Part shown: positions 1-10,286 of the stretch, piece by piece | Numbering within the stretch: position 1 is the first letter of the stretch | Layout of the letters: each line of letters begins with the position of its first letter | NCBI GenBank assembly: GCA_023053575.1 | Contig: JAKZAP010000020.1 | Location: 19,649,998-19,713,997 of the forward strand | Origin: Branchinecta lynchi | Taxonomy: Eukaryota > Arthropoda > Branchiopoda > Anostraca > Branchinectidae | DNA length: 64,000 bases | Direction of reading: 5' to 3' | Notes under the pieces: generated by a model | Databases searched by the model: none | The model's input: the letters and a program-made list of their open reading frames with translations, nothing else | What the model was told of the DNA's origin: nothing | Program-made: the position numbers and the translations under genes

Positions 1-109
1 CAAAGATATTCGCTTTGCAATTCCTCGCACAGTGAAGCACCGACTCTGCTGTGTTGGTGGTGTAGATTCCGGCTGCAAGACCCCTAGAAAGATACCTCCT
101 TTTATGTTC

Positions 110-492
110 ACTATTCTTAAAGCCCCTCTCTTACCTATAATACTGATGCAACTTACTTCCATAATCACTCCACATATTTCTAAATCCGGAGACCCCAAGT
201 TCGTACGATACATTCTAACCCCTCTTAGCAAAACCATGCTAATTTTCTCACTTGACGTGTTACGATACCTTCGATGTGTATCACGCTGTCGACGGTTGTC
301 TGCGAGAAGTTTTTCCGTCAGGAAAGCCGGTTATGTAAATTGTTTCCCTGTTTCCACTACAAGTCAACGGGTCACGGAAAAGCTTAAAACAGCCAAAACT
401 GTGTGTTATTTGTTGAAAGCATAGCCTAGTTTTACAGTATTCAAATATTATAAATTACTGTAAGTTGAATAGTAAATAGTGCGAGGGGTCCT
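110..492. repeat. Repeat H, uninterrupted copy
   Basis: About 380 bp that matches 12712-12901 joined to 15781-15965. Here it is continuous; in the other copy it is split by an A element. Shared blocks include the stretch from the TTACCTATAATACT word near 133 to GCGAGAAGTTTTT near 300-315, then GGTTATGTAAATTG near 330 and the AGTTGAATAGTAAATAGTG-like tail near 463-481. The open frame at 32-424 runs through it but resembles no family I know, and the second copy does not keep it open. It is an unclassified dispersed repeat whose left limit is unclear. Positions 1-109 are unassigned. Confidence 0.75.
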
Positions 493-496
493 TTAA

Positions 497-952
497 AGGA
501 CACCTGAACAATGAAACCATACTTGAACACACCATGGAGAATGCATTTACAGACATGGGCACGGAGAGCAGTCTTCTCCTGAGCGTGACGTTTTTAAAAT
601 AGGGATGATTGTTTCCGGAGGTTTGCACCTGCAGACTCCAAGACAAAAAGCGCAATTCATTCAAATCTTGTACAGCGCTGGCCGGATCGTATTAGAATTT
701 CTTCTAGGTATACGTTTGGGCTTATCTGGTTAAAAAATATTCCAGAAGAAGGGTTGATTGGATTGGAGACATTTGTTCATTTCTAAAATTGCTCGGTACT
801 GAAATAAGGACAGGTGCAAAATGGAGCAAAAATCATAGCTTGGAAACGGTATTTCGTATTTGGATTGGGTTTTCTGCAGGCAATATTAACGGACGTCATA
901 CAGACAAGATACAGATAAGGATGATACTTGATACTCTTCATTCAGGTGTCCT
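497..952. mobile_element. TTAA-flanked MITE, family G, copy 1
   Basis: A 456-bp element with inverted ends AGGACACCTGAA and TTCAGGTGTCCT, bordered by TTAA at 493-496 and 953-956. A second copy at 58386-58827 is similar along its length and is also bordered by TTAA. A TTAA duplication is typical of piggyBac-like and Kolobok-like transposition. The element has no coding capacity and must rely on a transposase elsewhere. It sits at the end of repeat H: the second H copy keeps a single TTAA at the equivalent place (about 15960-15963), which looks like the empty site. Confidence 0.85.
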
Positions 953-958
953 TTAAAG

Positions 959-2126
959 AGTGGTTCCCAACCTTTTCCGTACAGCGTTCCCGTAATCAAG
1001 GTTCGAAAAGGTTGCGTAGAATGTGAAAAAAGACAGCATTTATTAGATGCGTTTTTGTTCGGCTATTGCCTTTCCCTTTTCGGCTTTTGCTTTTAGCATT
1101 TCTCAGGCCTTTTTGAACATTTTCGCGTTTTTTAAAGTCACCGTTTCTACTAAGGACTTCTCTTTTCTTGGATAAAAACACAATTTTGACAAATGCCATT
1201 TTACTTGTTTTTATTTGTACTACAAATTGTCCATCTTAAATATCCGGGATAGTCTTCATATACTGCCAATGAGTTTGACTCAAATCCATCTTTTGTTGGA
1301 TTCTGGGGTAAACTGATAAAAATCGCGAAGCAAAAGCCAAAAGGAGAGGTAACTTGGTCACCTACCAAGTTCGCCTTTTTGCAAAAAGCCGAGGGAAAAG
1401 GCGAAAGTCGGCGTTTGCCTTTTTGACAAAAACGGAAATTGTCAAACAGTGCTTAGGACCATTTTACGAAAACGCAAAAAAGTAAAAAGCCGTCAAAAAG
1501 GCGAGTGAAAAGTCGAACAAAAACGCAACTATTGTCATAAATGTCTAAAATTCTGTCAGATCTCGGCTCGATGTCATTAACGGCAATATTGTTTACAGTC
1601 AGCCTGTTTCTGTGTTTGGTTTTAATATTCTCCGGGCTTTCGTCAAGCTGCATCGCAAAAATTTTCGTTAGCTTAATTCGCAACCTGAATGACAATATCA
1701 CTTGCAATTTCTTCGGTTCTTCTTGAAACAATATTGTTTAACACAGGAACAAACTTTACGGCAGTAGGCTAGCTGTTCTGGAACCAACATTATTTCTTTC
1801 ACATTCAGAGGCGTCACACACGGGTTGGCAAAACTCCTCCCCCAAAGTTGTCTGCCAGACGGTTAAAAAGAAACGAATTGGCACGAAGCATCGCAATTTT
1901 TCGCAAAAACAGTTATTTTTTTTAACTTTCGCTAAAAATGATCAGCGAGTCAGTAGAAATACCTTGCCCCCGAAAAAACCATTTGGCTAGTAATGCCTCT
2001 GCTGGTAATATTAGGCTTTCGGAAATCAAAAATGAGTGGGGCGAGATTTTGAAGCTACAGACTACACCGATTTTGATATCTTCGCGTACCCCTTTGGGTA
2101 CGCGTACCACCGGTTGGGAACCACTG
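959..2126. mobile_element. Non-autonomous hAT-type element
   Basis: Inverted ends AGTGGTTCCCAACC (959) and GGTTGGGAACCACTG (to 2126) are bordered by a perfect 8-bp direct repeat, CTTTAAAG, at 951-958 and 2127-2134. An 8-bp duplication with ends close to CAGTGGTTCCCAACC is the hAT signature; the first C is missing on the left. It landed on the right junction of element G, so it is younger than G. It holds a nested MITE (1045-1530). Its right part near 1920-2010 resembles the array at 39537-40110. I see no transposase reading frame. Confidence 0.8.
1045..1530. mobile_element. MITE with AGTTGCGTTTTTG-type ends, nested in hAT
   Basis: The left end AGATGCGTTTTTGTTCGGC and the right end, ending CGAACAAAAACGCAACT, are inverted copies. 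ATT occurs immediately outside both ends (1042-1044 and 1531-1533), a possible 3-bp duplication. The interior contains further inverted blocks such as the AAAAGGCG words at 1365-1420. It shares its terminal motif with the elements at 35923, 41788 and 48787. The TIR plus 3-bp duplication suggest PIF/Harbinger-like mobilisation, but that class is inferred. Confidence 0.7.
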
Positions 2127-2134
2127 CTTTAAAG

Positions 2135-2542
2135 CAGAACTGAAACCTGATATTATTCCACTATTTCCTTTCTCAAATGCCATAGCCAGTCCGCCTGCTT
2201 TCGATTAATTCTGTACGATGGACTTCCCATGGAGAGCCCGCCCTCGCGTCGTTGCTGATTGGTTTAAGCAGGAGTACAGATTGTACGGGCTCATCAGAGA
2301 TAATGTTTATCGACGATGCTGGTGAAGATTGCACGTACCAAGTAGTATATAAATAGATAGATATTTTTTACTGATCTAGCTAGTAGCGCCGACGTGGCAC
2401 TAAATACGTCGACCATTATATTTAGTCTGTTCACTTGGAAATCACTCATTTATTGTTAATTTTCCCAGTAAAATATGGTACAAAGTAGAATATGGTATGT
2501 TTTGACAATATATAAGGTTTGAAGCCAAGCTGACCATTCATT
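2135..2542. other. Unassigned sequence
   Basis: No gene, RNA or repeat that I can support. Short AT-rich runs occur near 2340-2520. Confidence 0.4.
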
Positions 2543-2799
2543 ACGAAAGAAATAGAAAACCGTGATTTTCGGGTTTTTTTTTCTTGATCAGCTAATTATC
2601 CCTCGCAGTTCCGCATCGTTCTCCTGTTGTGATTGTGGTGGATTTTATGATTTAGTTTTGTTTTGTTTTTCGCTGAGGACGGTTTGCCGGAAGTGCAACC
2701 GAAATATCCGAATTTATATTTATCCCTCGCACATCATCATAGAGGGATAATTAGCTGATCAAGAAAAAAAACCGAAAATCACGGTTTTCTATTTGCTTT
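2543..2799. mobile_element. Short palindromic MITE
   Basis: The two ends are near-perfect inverted copies of about 50 bp. The left arm runs from AAATAGAAAACCGTG near 2549 to TAATTATCCCTC at 2604. The right arm runs from GAGGGATAATTAGC at 2743 to GGTTTTCTATTTG near 2794. The roughly 140-bp centre carries another TATCCCTCGCA near 2720. The arms could pair into one hairpin. The exact borders and any target duplication are unclear because similarity fades into A-rich flanks. Confidence 0.75.
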
Positions 2800-2907
2800 G
2801 ACAATCGAAACACGAGGCAGGAATTCGAACGAGGAATCTCATCTGGAACGCAGCAACTTCCTGTTGAGGTTCCAAGTCCATAGACTCGCTCATCAACAAT
2901 ACTCTAT

Positions 2908-3800
2908 ACGACGCGCCAGCGATCCTCAGGAAGAAGGAGTAAGCGTGTCCGTACGACTCACACTCAACGACTCAAATCCTGTGTCAATCAATCACCGCGA
3001 TCTTTGGAAGCAGCTGTGACACCGCTTCTGCCTTTCTTCCGCTAGATACACGGAGACGCCGGAGATTTTGCATCAGCAAGGAGAGATAGTCATCAAGAGC
3101 ATACTGTATAGGCCTATGACTATATCACTAAGTCCAAAACACGCCAGTGATCCTCAGGAAGAAGGAGTACGACTCAAACTCAACGACTCAAATCCTGTGT
3201 CAACAAAAAAATTGTCAATAAAAAAATTGGCTCTCGATGAATTTGTTTGTTTATCTATTTGTTTTTTATTTTGTTGCGTGGTGATGTGGAGGTCGGTTGT
3301 ATTCGCGAGAACACCTGGTGAATTGTTTGGTTTTAATGCAAAGATAAATGTTTCCCAACCAACGGGCCATAGAGCCCTTGGGATTCTGTTCATAAATAAA
3401 TTTTATTTTTTGTCTATGTTAGTATTATGTTAGTTGTGGATATATAAGTTTGTCAATAAAAATTACTTGAACTTGAATCAATCACCGCGATCTTTGGGAG
3501 CAGCTGTGACACCACTTCTGCCTTTCTTCCGCTAGATACCCGGAGATTTGCATCAGCAAGGAGAGATAGTCATCAAGAGTATACTCTATATGACTAAGTC
3601 CAAAACACGCCAGTGATCCTCAGGAAGAAGGAGTAAGAGGCTCAGTACGACTCAAACTCAACGATTCAAATCCTGTGTCAATCAATCACCGCGATCTTTG
3701 GGAGCAGCTGTGACACCACTTCTGCCTTTCTTCCGCTAGATACCCGGAGAGGCCGGAGATTTTGCATCGGCAAGGAGAGATAGTCATCAAGACTATTGAG
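2908..3800. repeat. Tandem array of three ~220-bp units, interrupted by a LINE tail
   Basis: Three units begin with CGCCAGYGATCCTCAGGAAG (2914, 3143 and 3608). Each continues through ACTCAAATCCTGTGTCAATC, CACCGCGATCTTTGG, TTCTTCCGCTAGATAC and CAGCAAGGAGAGATAGTC. The middle unit is split by an insertion at about 3211-3473. A diverged single unit lies at 51543-51730 (and in the duplicate at 62465), showing that the repeat is dispersed as well as tandem. I see no coding function. Confidence 0.8.
3211..3473 (+). mobile_element. LINE 3'-end fragment inserted in the array
   Basis: The segment separates the ...CCTGTGTCAA and TCAATCACCGCG halves of the middle array unit, with TCAA on both sides as a short target duplication. 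It contains GGGCCATAGAGCCCTTGGG followed by ATAAATAAATTTTATTTT and ends AATAAAAATTACTTGAACTTGA. This style matches LINE 3' UTRs in the window such as 19490-19515. It is 5' truncated and has no reverse transcriptase sequence. The family is unknown. Confidence 0.6.
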
Positions 3801-4900
3801 AAGAAGACTAACTGGAAGGAGGAAAGGGTCGCGCCACCCAGCTGTCCCGAAGCCATGAGCAAATGGAAGAGGACTAAGTGCCCGTGAGTGGGGGGGGGGG
3901 GGGGCTAGAACGACATATTCTTCAGGGAACCGTCGTTTCTACATTACTGGTTTACTCTATGTCGCCTAACGTTTGGTTTAGGGCGAGGGTTAGTGGCATT
4001 TCTCGTGAGACAAGCCAAAAGTCTACCCAGCTTCAAATGGGTACCTAGAGAAATCTAGGGAAAACCACGGGAAGCGTCGGATGATTTGCCCCCAACCACG
4101 CATCGCACTCCCGGCCGAGGGCGGAGTATCAGGAGATCGGCACCTGCGCTACGCGAACCTTAAACGGTTTGCATGCGAAAAATTTGCTTTTTTTTTTTGC
4201 TTTACCCTATAATCGTTCCAGCCGCTTCTCATTTCCGAGATTTTTCCAACTTCCTATGTCATATTTATTGACCCTAACTTCTAATTCTAGCATTTGCCAT
4301 GTTTGGCTCTTTTCAAGGCTCCCGCTCATTTGCCAGAAAAAAACGAAAACAGCCTCAGTACGAAAACAGCCTCAGGGTTTGTAATCTTCTTCATTCCACA
4401 AGTGTATCCCTGACAATTTTAAGAAGAACTGAAATAGGGCCAATTAAGACTCGTACACCCACTGACGATAACTGGTCAGCCCCTCGAATTGGATCAAACA
4501 TTCTACAAACTGCTTTTTTCTTTTCTTTTTTTACGAAGGCTGATTTCATTACCGGAGGAAGATAAGTCATGAGCTACAAAACTGAGGCAATGTCGAGATA
4601 GGCTAATCCAGTCAATAAGGCGAGGACTTGAGACAAAGGCATGCGGAAATGGGCGACTAGGTTTTGTCACACAAGACAGATAAGAATCGTACGATTGTTA
4701 ACTTCCAAATACGCAGTTGAGCGAAAAACCACACAGCTTCGTCAGCTCATCTGGGAACGTAAGCAAAAGCCGGCTAATCTGCTTCCACTCGTACGATGCG
4801 ATTATCTGTAATTCTTTTCCCATTCAAACTTGATAAACTACAGAGCTTGTTTTAACTTGACACTAGATCGCGCTACTTAACTATATCCGAGAATAAATGG
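3801..4900. other. Unassigned sequence with a poly-G run
   Basis: No supported gene. It contains a run of about 17 G at 3888-3904. A pair of weak inverted words around GAATCGTACGATTG (about 4685) and CGTACGATGCGATT (about 4790) might mark a small element, but no ends could be fixed. Confidence 0.35.
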
Positions 4901-4904
4901 CTTA

Positions 4905-6140
4905 ACGAAGCAATGAAGACAAAGGTGTGCAGCGATCGTGGAATACAGCCAAACACCATCCGACACCATCTATCGCAAAAATTACAGCGACTTCAAATCG
5001 CAACTCTAGGTGGAATGAAAATGATAAGAGCCAATCAATGTTTAGACTCGCAAATTTTCAAATCATGGGCAACAGTCCAAAAATCATGACTTACAGTGAG
5101 GTTTGTGCTAGAAAATCGCGAAAGAGATGTTGTGCTGAAAAACAATACAAAATCATATTTTTTTTTTTTAAATTCACATAGATTTCATTATCCATTTCAG
5201 ACAAAAGTTTGTAGTACTAAAATTCTGACATCTTCTGACCGAAAATAGGGATTCAAATAAAGAAGATATCCATCTATCGCAAAAATTACAGCGATATCCG
5301 TACGGACTTCAAATCGTAACTCTAGGTGGAACGAGAACTATAAGAGCTAATCAATGTTAGACTCGCAAATTTTTTAAATCATGACCAACAATAAAAAATC
5401 ATGACTTACAGTGTGGTTTGTGCTAGAAAATCACGAGAAAATAATGAGATGTTGTGCTGAAAACGTCTAGAAAATCATAAAACTTACTCACATATATTTC
5501 AGTATCCAATCAGACAAAAGTTTGTAATACTAAAATTTTGACATCTTCTGACCGAAATAGGGATTCAAATAAAGAAGATAAAATGAAGACATGAAGACGA
5601 TGTAATGAAGACAAAAGCGTGCAGCAATCGATGGAATACAGCCAAACACCATCCGACACCATCGATTTCAGTATCCAATCAGACAAAAGTTTGTAATACT
5701 AAAATTTTGACATCTTCTGACCGAAAATAGGGATTCAAATAAAGAAGATAAAATGAAGACGAAGCAATGAAGACAAAGGTGTGCAGCAATCGCGGAATAC
5801 AGCCAAACACCATCCGACACGATCTATCACAAAAATTACGGCGATATTGGTACGGACTTCAAATCGTAACTCTAGGTGGAATGAAAATTATAAGAGCCAA
5901 TCAATGTGTAGACTCGCAAATTTTCAAAATCATGAGCAACAGTCCAAAAATCATGACTTACACGTGAAAGTTATGCTGGAAAACCACGAGAAAATAATGA
6001 GGTTTTGTGTTGAACATGTCTAGAAAATCATAAAATTTTCGAAACTCATATAGCTTTTAGTATCCAATAAGACACAAGTTTGTAATACTAAAATTTTGAC
6101 ATCTTCTGACCGAAAATAAGAATTCAAATAAAGAAGATAA
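4905..6140. repeat. Tandem array of ~360-380-bp units
   Basis: Units run from AAGCAATGAAGACAAAGGTG through GGAATACAGCCAAACACCATC, ATCGCAAAAATTACAGCGA, CTCTAGGTGGAA and CTCGCAAATTTT to TGACATCTTCTGACCGAAA and GGGATTCAAATAAAGAAGATA. Near-full units start at about 4911 and 5763. A unit missing its first part starts at 5266, and a short one lacking its middle lies at about 5600-5755. Unequal exchange within an array explains the missing parts. Small open frames inside repeat from unit to unit and look incidental. Confidence 0.85.
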
Positions 6141-7533
6141 TGAGCGTGTTACACCGTACTTACCATAGTTACTAAACATGACATCGGATTTCTGCCGCCA
6201 AGGCTGGAACGATTTTTCTATTTTCAGGCAGAAAATCATGCCTACGCTTCCTAGCGTGGTAAGCAAAGAGTTGCTGTTTCGAGAAGGCTGGAACGGTCAG
6301 TGTAGTAACTTTGCACGAGGTTGGAACGAAAATAGTAACTATTAGTTACTATTGTTAGAAGGGTGGAACACGCTCAATGAGTTTCCACGGCTCCTCATAG
6401 TAGCTACAAGTTCATATCCCCCCAACTGTCAGAGGGCAGTCTTTTTCCGGCATCCAAGTGCTTGGGGAGGGGAGGGGCTCAAAACATGCTTGGGGCTGGG
6501 AGGACGGGGATTGAAAACATACGACTGGCTATCCCCCCCACCCCCCATGCTTCAGAATCACACCGATTAGAAGCAATGTATCCGACACAACGGGTGAAAA
6601 CTGGCATGAATTCGACGACACGCAACCGCAAAATGAAGCAAAAGGCCATATAAAACAGTAGTGCGAGCAGATCCGCCATTTCCTATTGCCTCTCAGTCCT
6701 GATAGTAGAAGCCTGTCAAAGACACAATTTACTTGAGCGCCGCAGGTGATTTTGAGTACGAAATTTTCTTCATTGGGGGGGGGGGGGGTAGCACCTGGTA
6801 AAATTGACTGAATCGTTACCTGATTTTTATTGAATTTATTAAAAAAAAAAAAATTGTAAAAGCACAGCGAGTTGCCTTCGTGACGCTACAACGTAACAAA
6901 TTGCAGAGTTAGTGCAAACAAGTCTTAAGAAAAAACTTGGCACGTTTTCACGCTTTTCCGCTTCTATTTTTTTCATGGATATGCCATCACTAGCCTTTAA
7001 CCTTTGGAAGACCTTTCCAGTTTTGCCAACAGGACTTGAAATAATCGCAAAAAATGATGTTGCTGGTTGTCGCTAAACGGCTGTGGTGATGATTAATTAA
7101 GGCGCCGCAGGCGACATTCTTTCAATCCGCCTTTTTTTCTGGCAACATTTAACTACTTCCCGTGCAAATTTTAGCTTTTAACTTAGTTCAAGCCCCCCCC
7201 CAAATTTCTAAGCATCAAACTCCAACTAAATGAGGCAACCTTTGTCTAACTAGTGCAGGCTGCAAAATGAGCCGCAGGCAAAATTTCATGTAAACACTGA
7301 TGATAAAAGTGCATTTTTGCGATCCCAAGATTATTTATTGAACCCAGAGTTGTCTGGCAACGAAAGGGGCGATCCAGGGTAAAGTGGATACAGAGCACAT
7401 TTGTTCGGAATTTACAGCAAACAAAAGTAGGCTAGTGAAGCGTGCTTGTTCCTGAAGTACTGCAATCCTATGAAGTAACAAAATGAGCAGCAACAACCTG
7501 AAGCTACCGTAAATGTTAAAGAACCAGAGCTAA
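6141..7533. other. Unassigned sequence
   Basis: No gene or clear repeat family recognised. Notable features are GGCTGGAACG words at 6202, 6290 and 6327, a G run at 6777-6789, an A run near 6840 and a C run at 7193-7201. Confidence 0.35.
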
Positions 7534-7613
7534 ATAAATGCCACTTAAATTACCGAACTCAGTAACTGGGTTGAAGCAAATAATGAATTCGTAGTATGCC
7601 GAAAAACGAACTA

Positions 7614-8404
7614 AAACAAGAGCTACAAGCTCATATGGCACTTGTTACGAGTAAGCACGGCTCGGTTATGTCATTGATGTATCTAGTGTTTGCTAGGTGT
7701 CTTCCCACCAAGTTTCATCTCAATCCCTCCACTCATAGCGTTTCCCAAGATTTCCGGTTGCCCCCTCCAGCTCCCCCCAAAAGTCACCGGATCCGGTCCG
7801 GATTTTAAGTGGGTCGTCTGAGGCATGAGGTCTTTCCAAATATCAAGTTCCATCGAGATCCGATCATCCGTTCAAAAGTTATAAATATCTCAAGATTCCG
7901 GATTCCCCCTCCCTCCACTCCCCCCACAGTGCCCGAATCGGCTCGGTTATGTCAATGATGTATCTAGTGTTTGCTAGGTGTCTTCCCACCAAGTTTCATC
8001 TCGATCTCTCCACTCATGGCGTTTCCCAAGATTTCCGGTTGCCCCCTCCAGCCCCCCCCCCCAAAAAAGTAACTGGATCCAGTCCGGATTTTAAGTGGGT
8101 TGTCTGAGGCATGAGATCTTTCCAAATATCAAGTTTCATCGAGATCCGATCACCCGTTCAAAAGTTATAAATACCTCAATATTCCGGATTCCCCCTCCCT
8201 CCACTCCCCCACGGTGCTCGGATGGGGGAAGCGACTATTTCCATCTTAATCATTTGGGGTCCCTGATACGCCTGCCAAGTTTTATCGTCCTAGCTTATGT
8301 GGAAGTGCCCGAACTAGCAAAACCTGGACAGACCGACAGACCGACGGACGGACAGAAATTGCGATCGCTATATGGCACTTGGCCGAAGGGCAAGTGCCAT
8401 AAAA
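7614..8404 (+). mobile_element. Element A, copy 1
   Basis: Starts AACAAGAGCTACAAGCTCAT with ATGGCACTTG just inside. It ends in the hairpin ATGGCACTTG / CAAGTGCCAT (8372-8400) followed by A residues. The core is a short array of modules (A 7710, B 7845, A 7990, B 8127, C 8277), each with a CAAGTTTCATC-type start and TTCCGG followed by a CCCCCTCC tract. The last module leads into a GACAGACCGACAGACCGACG tract and TTGCGATCG. The element interrupts the ACCGAATT minisatellite that continues at 8405. No target duplication is evident. Confidence 0.85.
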
Positions 8405-9080
8405 ATAAGGAACAGATCGAGAGCGGTATTACAACCGAATTTCGTAATGGAATAAAACTCTTGCTAGAACCACACAAAACAACCGAATTCGGCAAGTCTA
8501 GTAAAAGAAACGGACTAAAAAAAAAATCCGGTGACTGAACGTATTCGGTAACGAATCAGAACCAAATGAATGTCACCGACTTTAATTATGGAATGGACAG
8601 ACCGAATGCGACCGAATTACCGAATTCGGTAGAGAACGAGACCAAACAAACAGCTAAATCACCGAATCTACGCAATGGACTGACCGAATGCGAAATAGAT
8701 GCGGACTGAACAAAAGTTGGATGAATTATCGAATTCGTTCATGAATCAGAACCAAATGAAATGACCGAATTATGGAATGGACTGACGGAATGCGATAGAA
8801 CAGATATGGACTTGAGAAAAGTGCGATGAATTACCGAATTCGCTAAAGAATGAGACCAAAGGAACAGGTTAAATCACCCAATTTACGAAGGGACAGACCG
8901 AATGCGGCGAAATCGATGCGGAGGGAACAAAGTTGGACGAATCAGCAAATTCGATAAAGAAAGGAGAACCAACAATCAGGGCAAATCACCCAATTTCGAA
9001 ATGCGGGGACAAACAATTTTTTTTACCAACGTTTTGACCGAATTTTTCGCCTTCGACGAAAATTTTACCGAATGCCCAAA
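8405..9080. repeat. ACCGAATT minisatellite, ~105-111-bp units
   Basis: Units restart at about 8614, 8723, 8828 and 8939, each with GAATTACCGAATTCG-like starts, CAGAACCAAATGAA or GAGACCAAACGAA words, TGGACTGACCGAATGCG and GATGCGGACTGAACAAA. Related words (ATTACCGAACTCAG) lie upstream at 7550, so the array once ran continuously and A copy 1 jumped into it. It is not coding. Confidence 0.8.
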
Positions 9081-9311
9081 ACGGGACACCCCTACAGATT
9101 CTAGCTCTGAATGTGGCTAAAAGTCGAACCTAAGGCCCAACATAATTGACGCGCCCTTCCAATCAATACAGGCACAGGCTACTATGAAAGGAACCGCTGT
9201 ATCTATGGTCAGAGCACCGTTTCGGGGTCCCAAACGACCCTTGTCACCTGATGAAACAACCACCCAACTGGATTGAGAGTTAACAGACGGATTTTGTGAA
9301 CAAGACCTAAG

Positions 9312-10225
9312 GTTTCGATGACCTAAGGTTTCTAACCATTTGGATCCCAAAAATCTAATATTTGATCCAGACAATTATGTCTTGTCCTAGCCAGATCCAG
9401 TCTTCGCCACGCTAATCATCTGAGAAAATCAAGTTAAGAAGCCATATCTATTTTGACGAAAATGACCGAAACTTCCTGCTTTATTTGTGCCAAATTTCCG
9501 GTTCGGGCCGAATTCCGAGCGAAATACTTGTCCAGCAAAAAAAGAACAATTCAGAAACGAATTCAGCGTATCTTCTTGTCCCTAGAACACCTAAACAATT
9601 TCAAATAAAACTTTAACTTATAAAACGTCTCCGGTTTCAACCGGATTCCGGACGAATTATATGTCCGGGTAAAGAATGATTGTCATATGCAGACTCAGCA
9701 TCTTTTCTTAGCCCTAAATCTGTCATCTAAACAACTTCAAATAAAACCTACGCTTTAAAAAAAAATCCGATTTGGCCGGATTCTGGGCGAACTAGTTGTC
9801 CGGTGAGAAAATGGTTTTCATCATCCTGTTCAGCATGTCTTCTTACCCCATAATCGAACATCTAATCAACTTCAAATAAAACTTTTAATTTTAACCAACT
9901 TTCCGGTTTTTGCCGGATTCCGGACGAACTAATTGTCCGGCGAGAAAATGGTTTTCATCGTCGTGTTCAGCATGTCTTCTTATCCCGTAATCGACTATCA
10001 CATTAGCTGTTTATAAATATTTTGTTTGCCCATTAATTTGAACCCCCACCCCTAAATGTAGATCCCATCTACGAACTTGACCTTACCCTTGACCCAAAGA
10101 ATCCTCACACCAAGTTTCATCAAAATATCTCATCCCCTGCGAGAGCAGTCGTGCTGACAGACGGACAACTTTTGCGATATCATAGGTAGGCTATCCCTCC
10201 ACTTACGTTTTGGGATCCCAAAAAC
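9312..10225 (+). mobile_element. Element B, copy 1
   Basis: The left end carries GGTTTC followed by TTGGATCCCAAAAAT and GATCCAGACAATTATGTCTTG. The core has about four modules with TTCCGGTTT, GGCCGGATTCCGG, CGAACTA, TTGTCCGG and GTTCAGCATGTCTTCTTA. The right end has CACACCAAGTTTCATC, CAGACGGACAACTTTTGCGAT and the 16-bp palindrome TTTTGGGATCCCAAAA. The order matches B copies 2-5. It has no open frame of its own and is best read as a non-autonomous element, probably Helentron-associated (inference). Confidence 0.8.
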
Positions 10226-10286
10226 CCTTGCTATGAATACATCTGTTTAAAAATGCATTATACATTAGTTTTGGCATCTGAAGTAA

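Noticed and set aside
32..424. 130-codon frame at the window start
   Set aside because: It lies in repeat H, and the second H copy breaks the frame. No recognisable domain.
7614..8404. CRISPR-like array of spaced repeats
   Set aside because: Modules are 130-150 bp, diverged, and have no uniform spacers or cas genes; the eukaryotic context and element ends identify element A.
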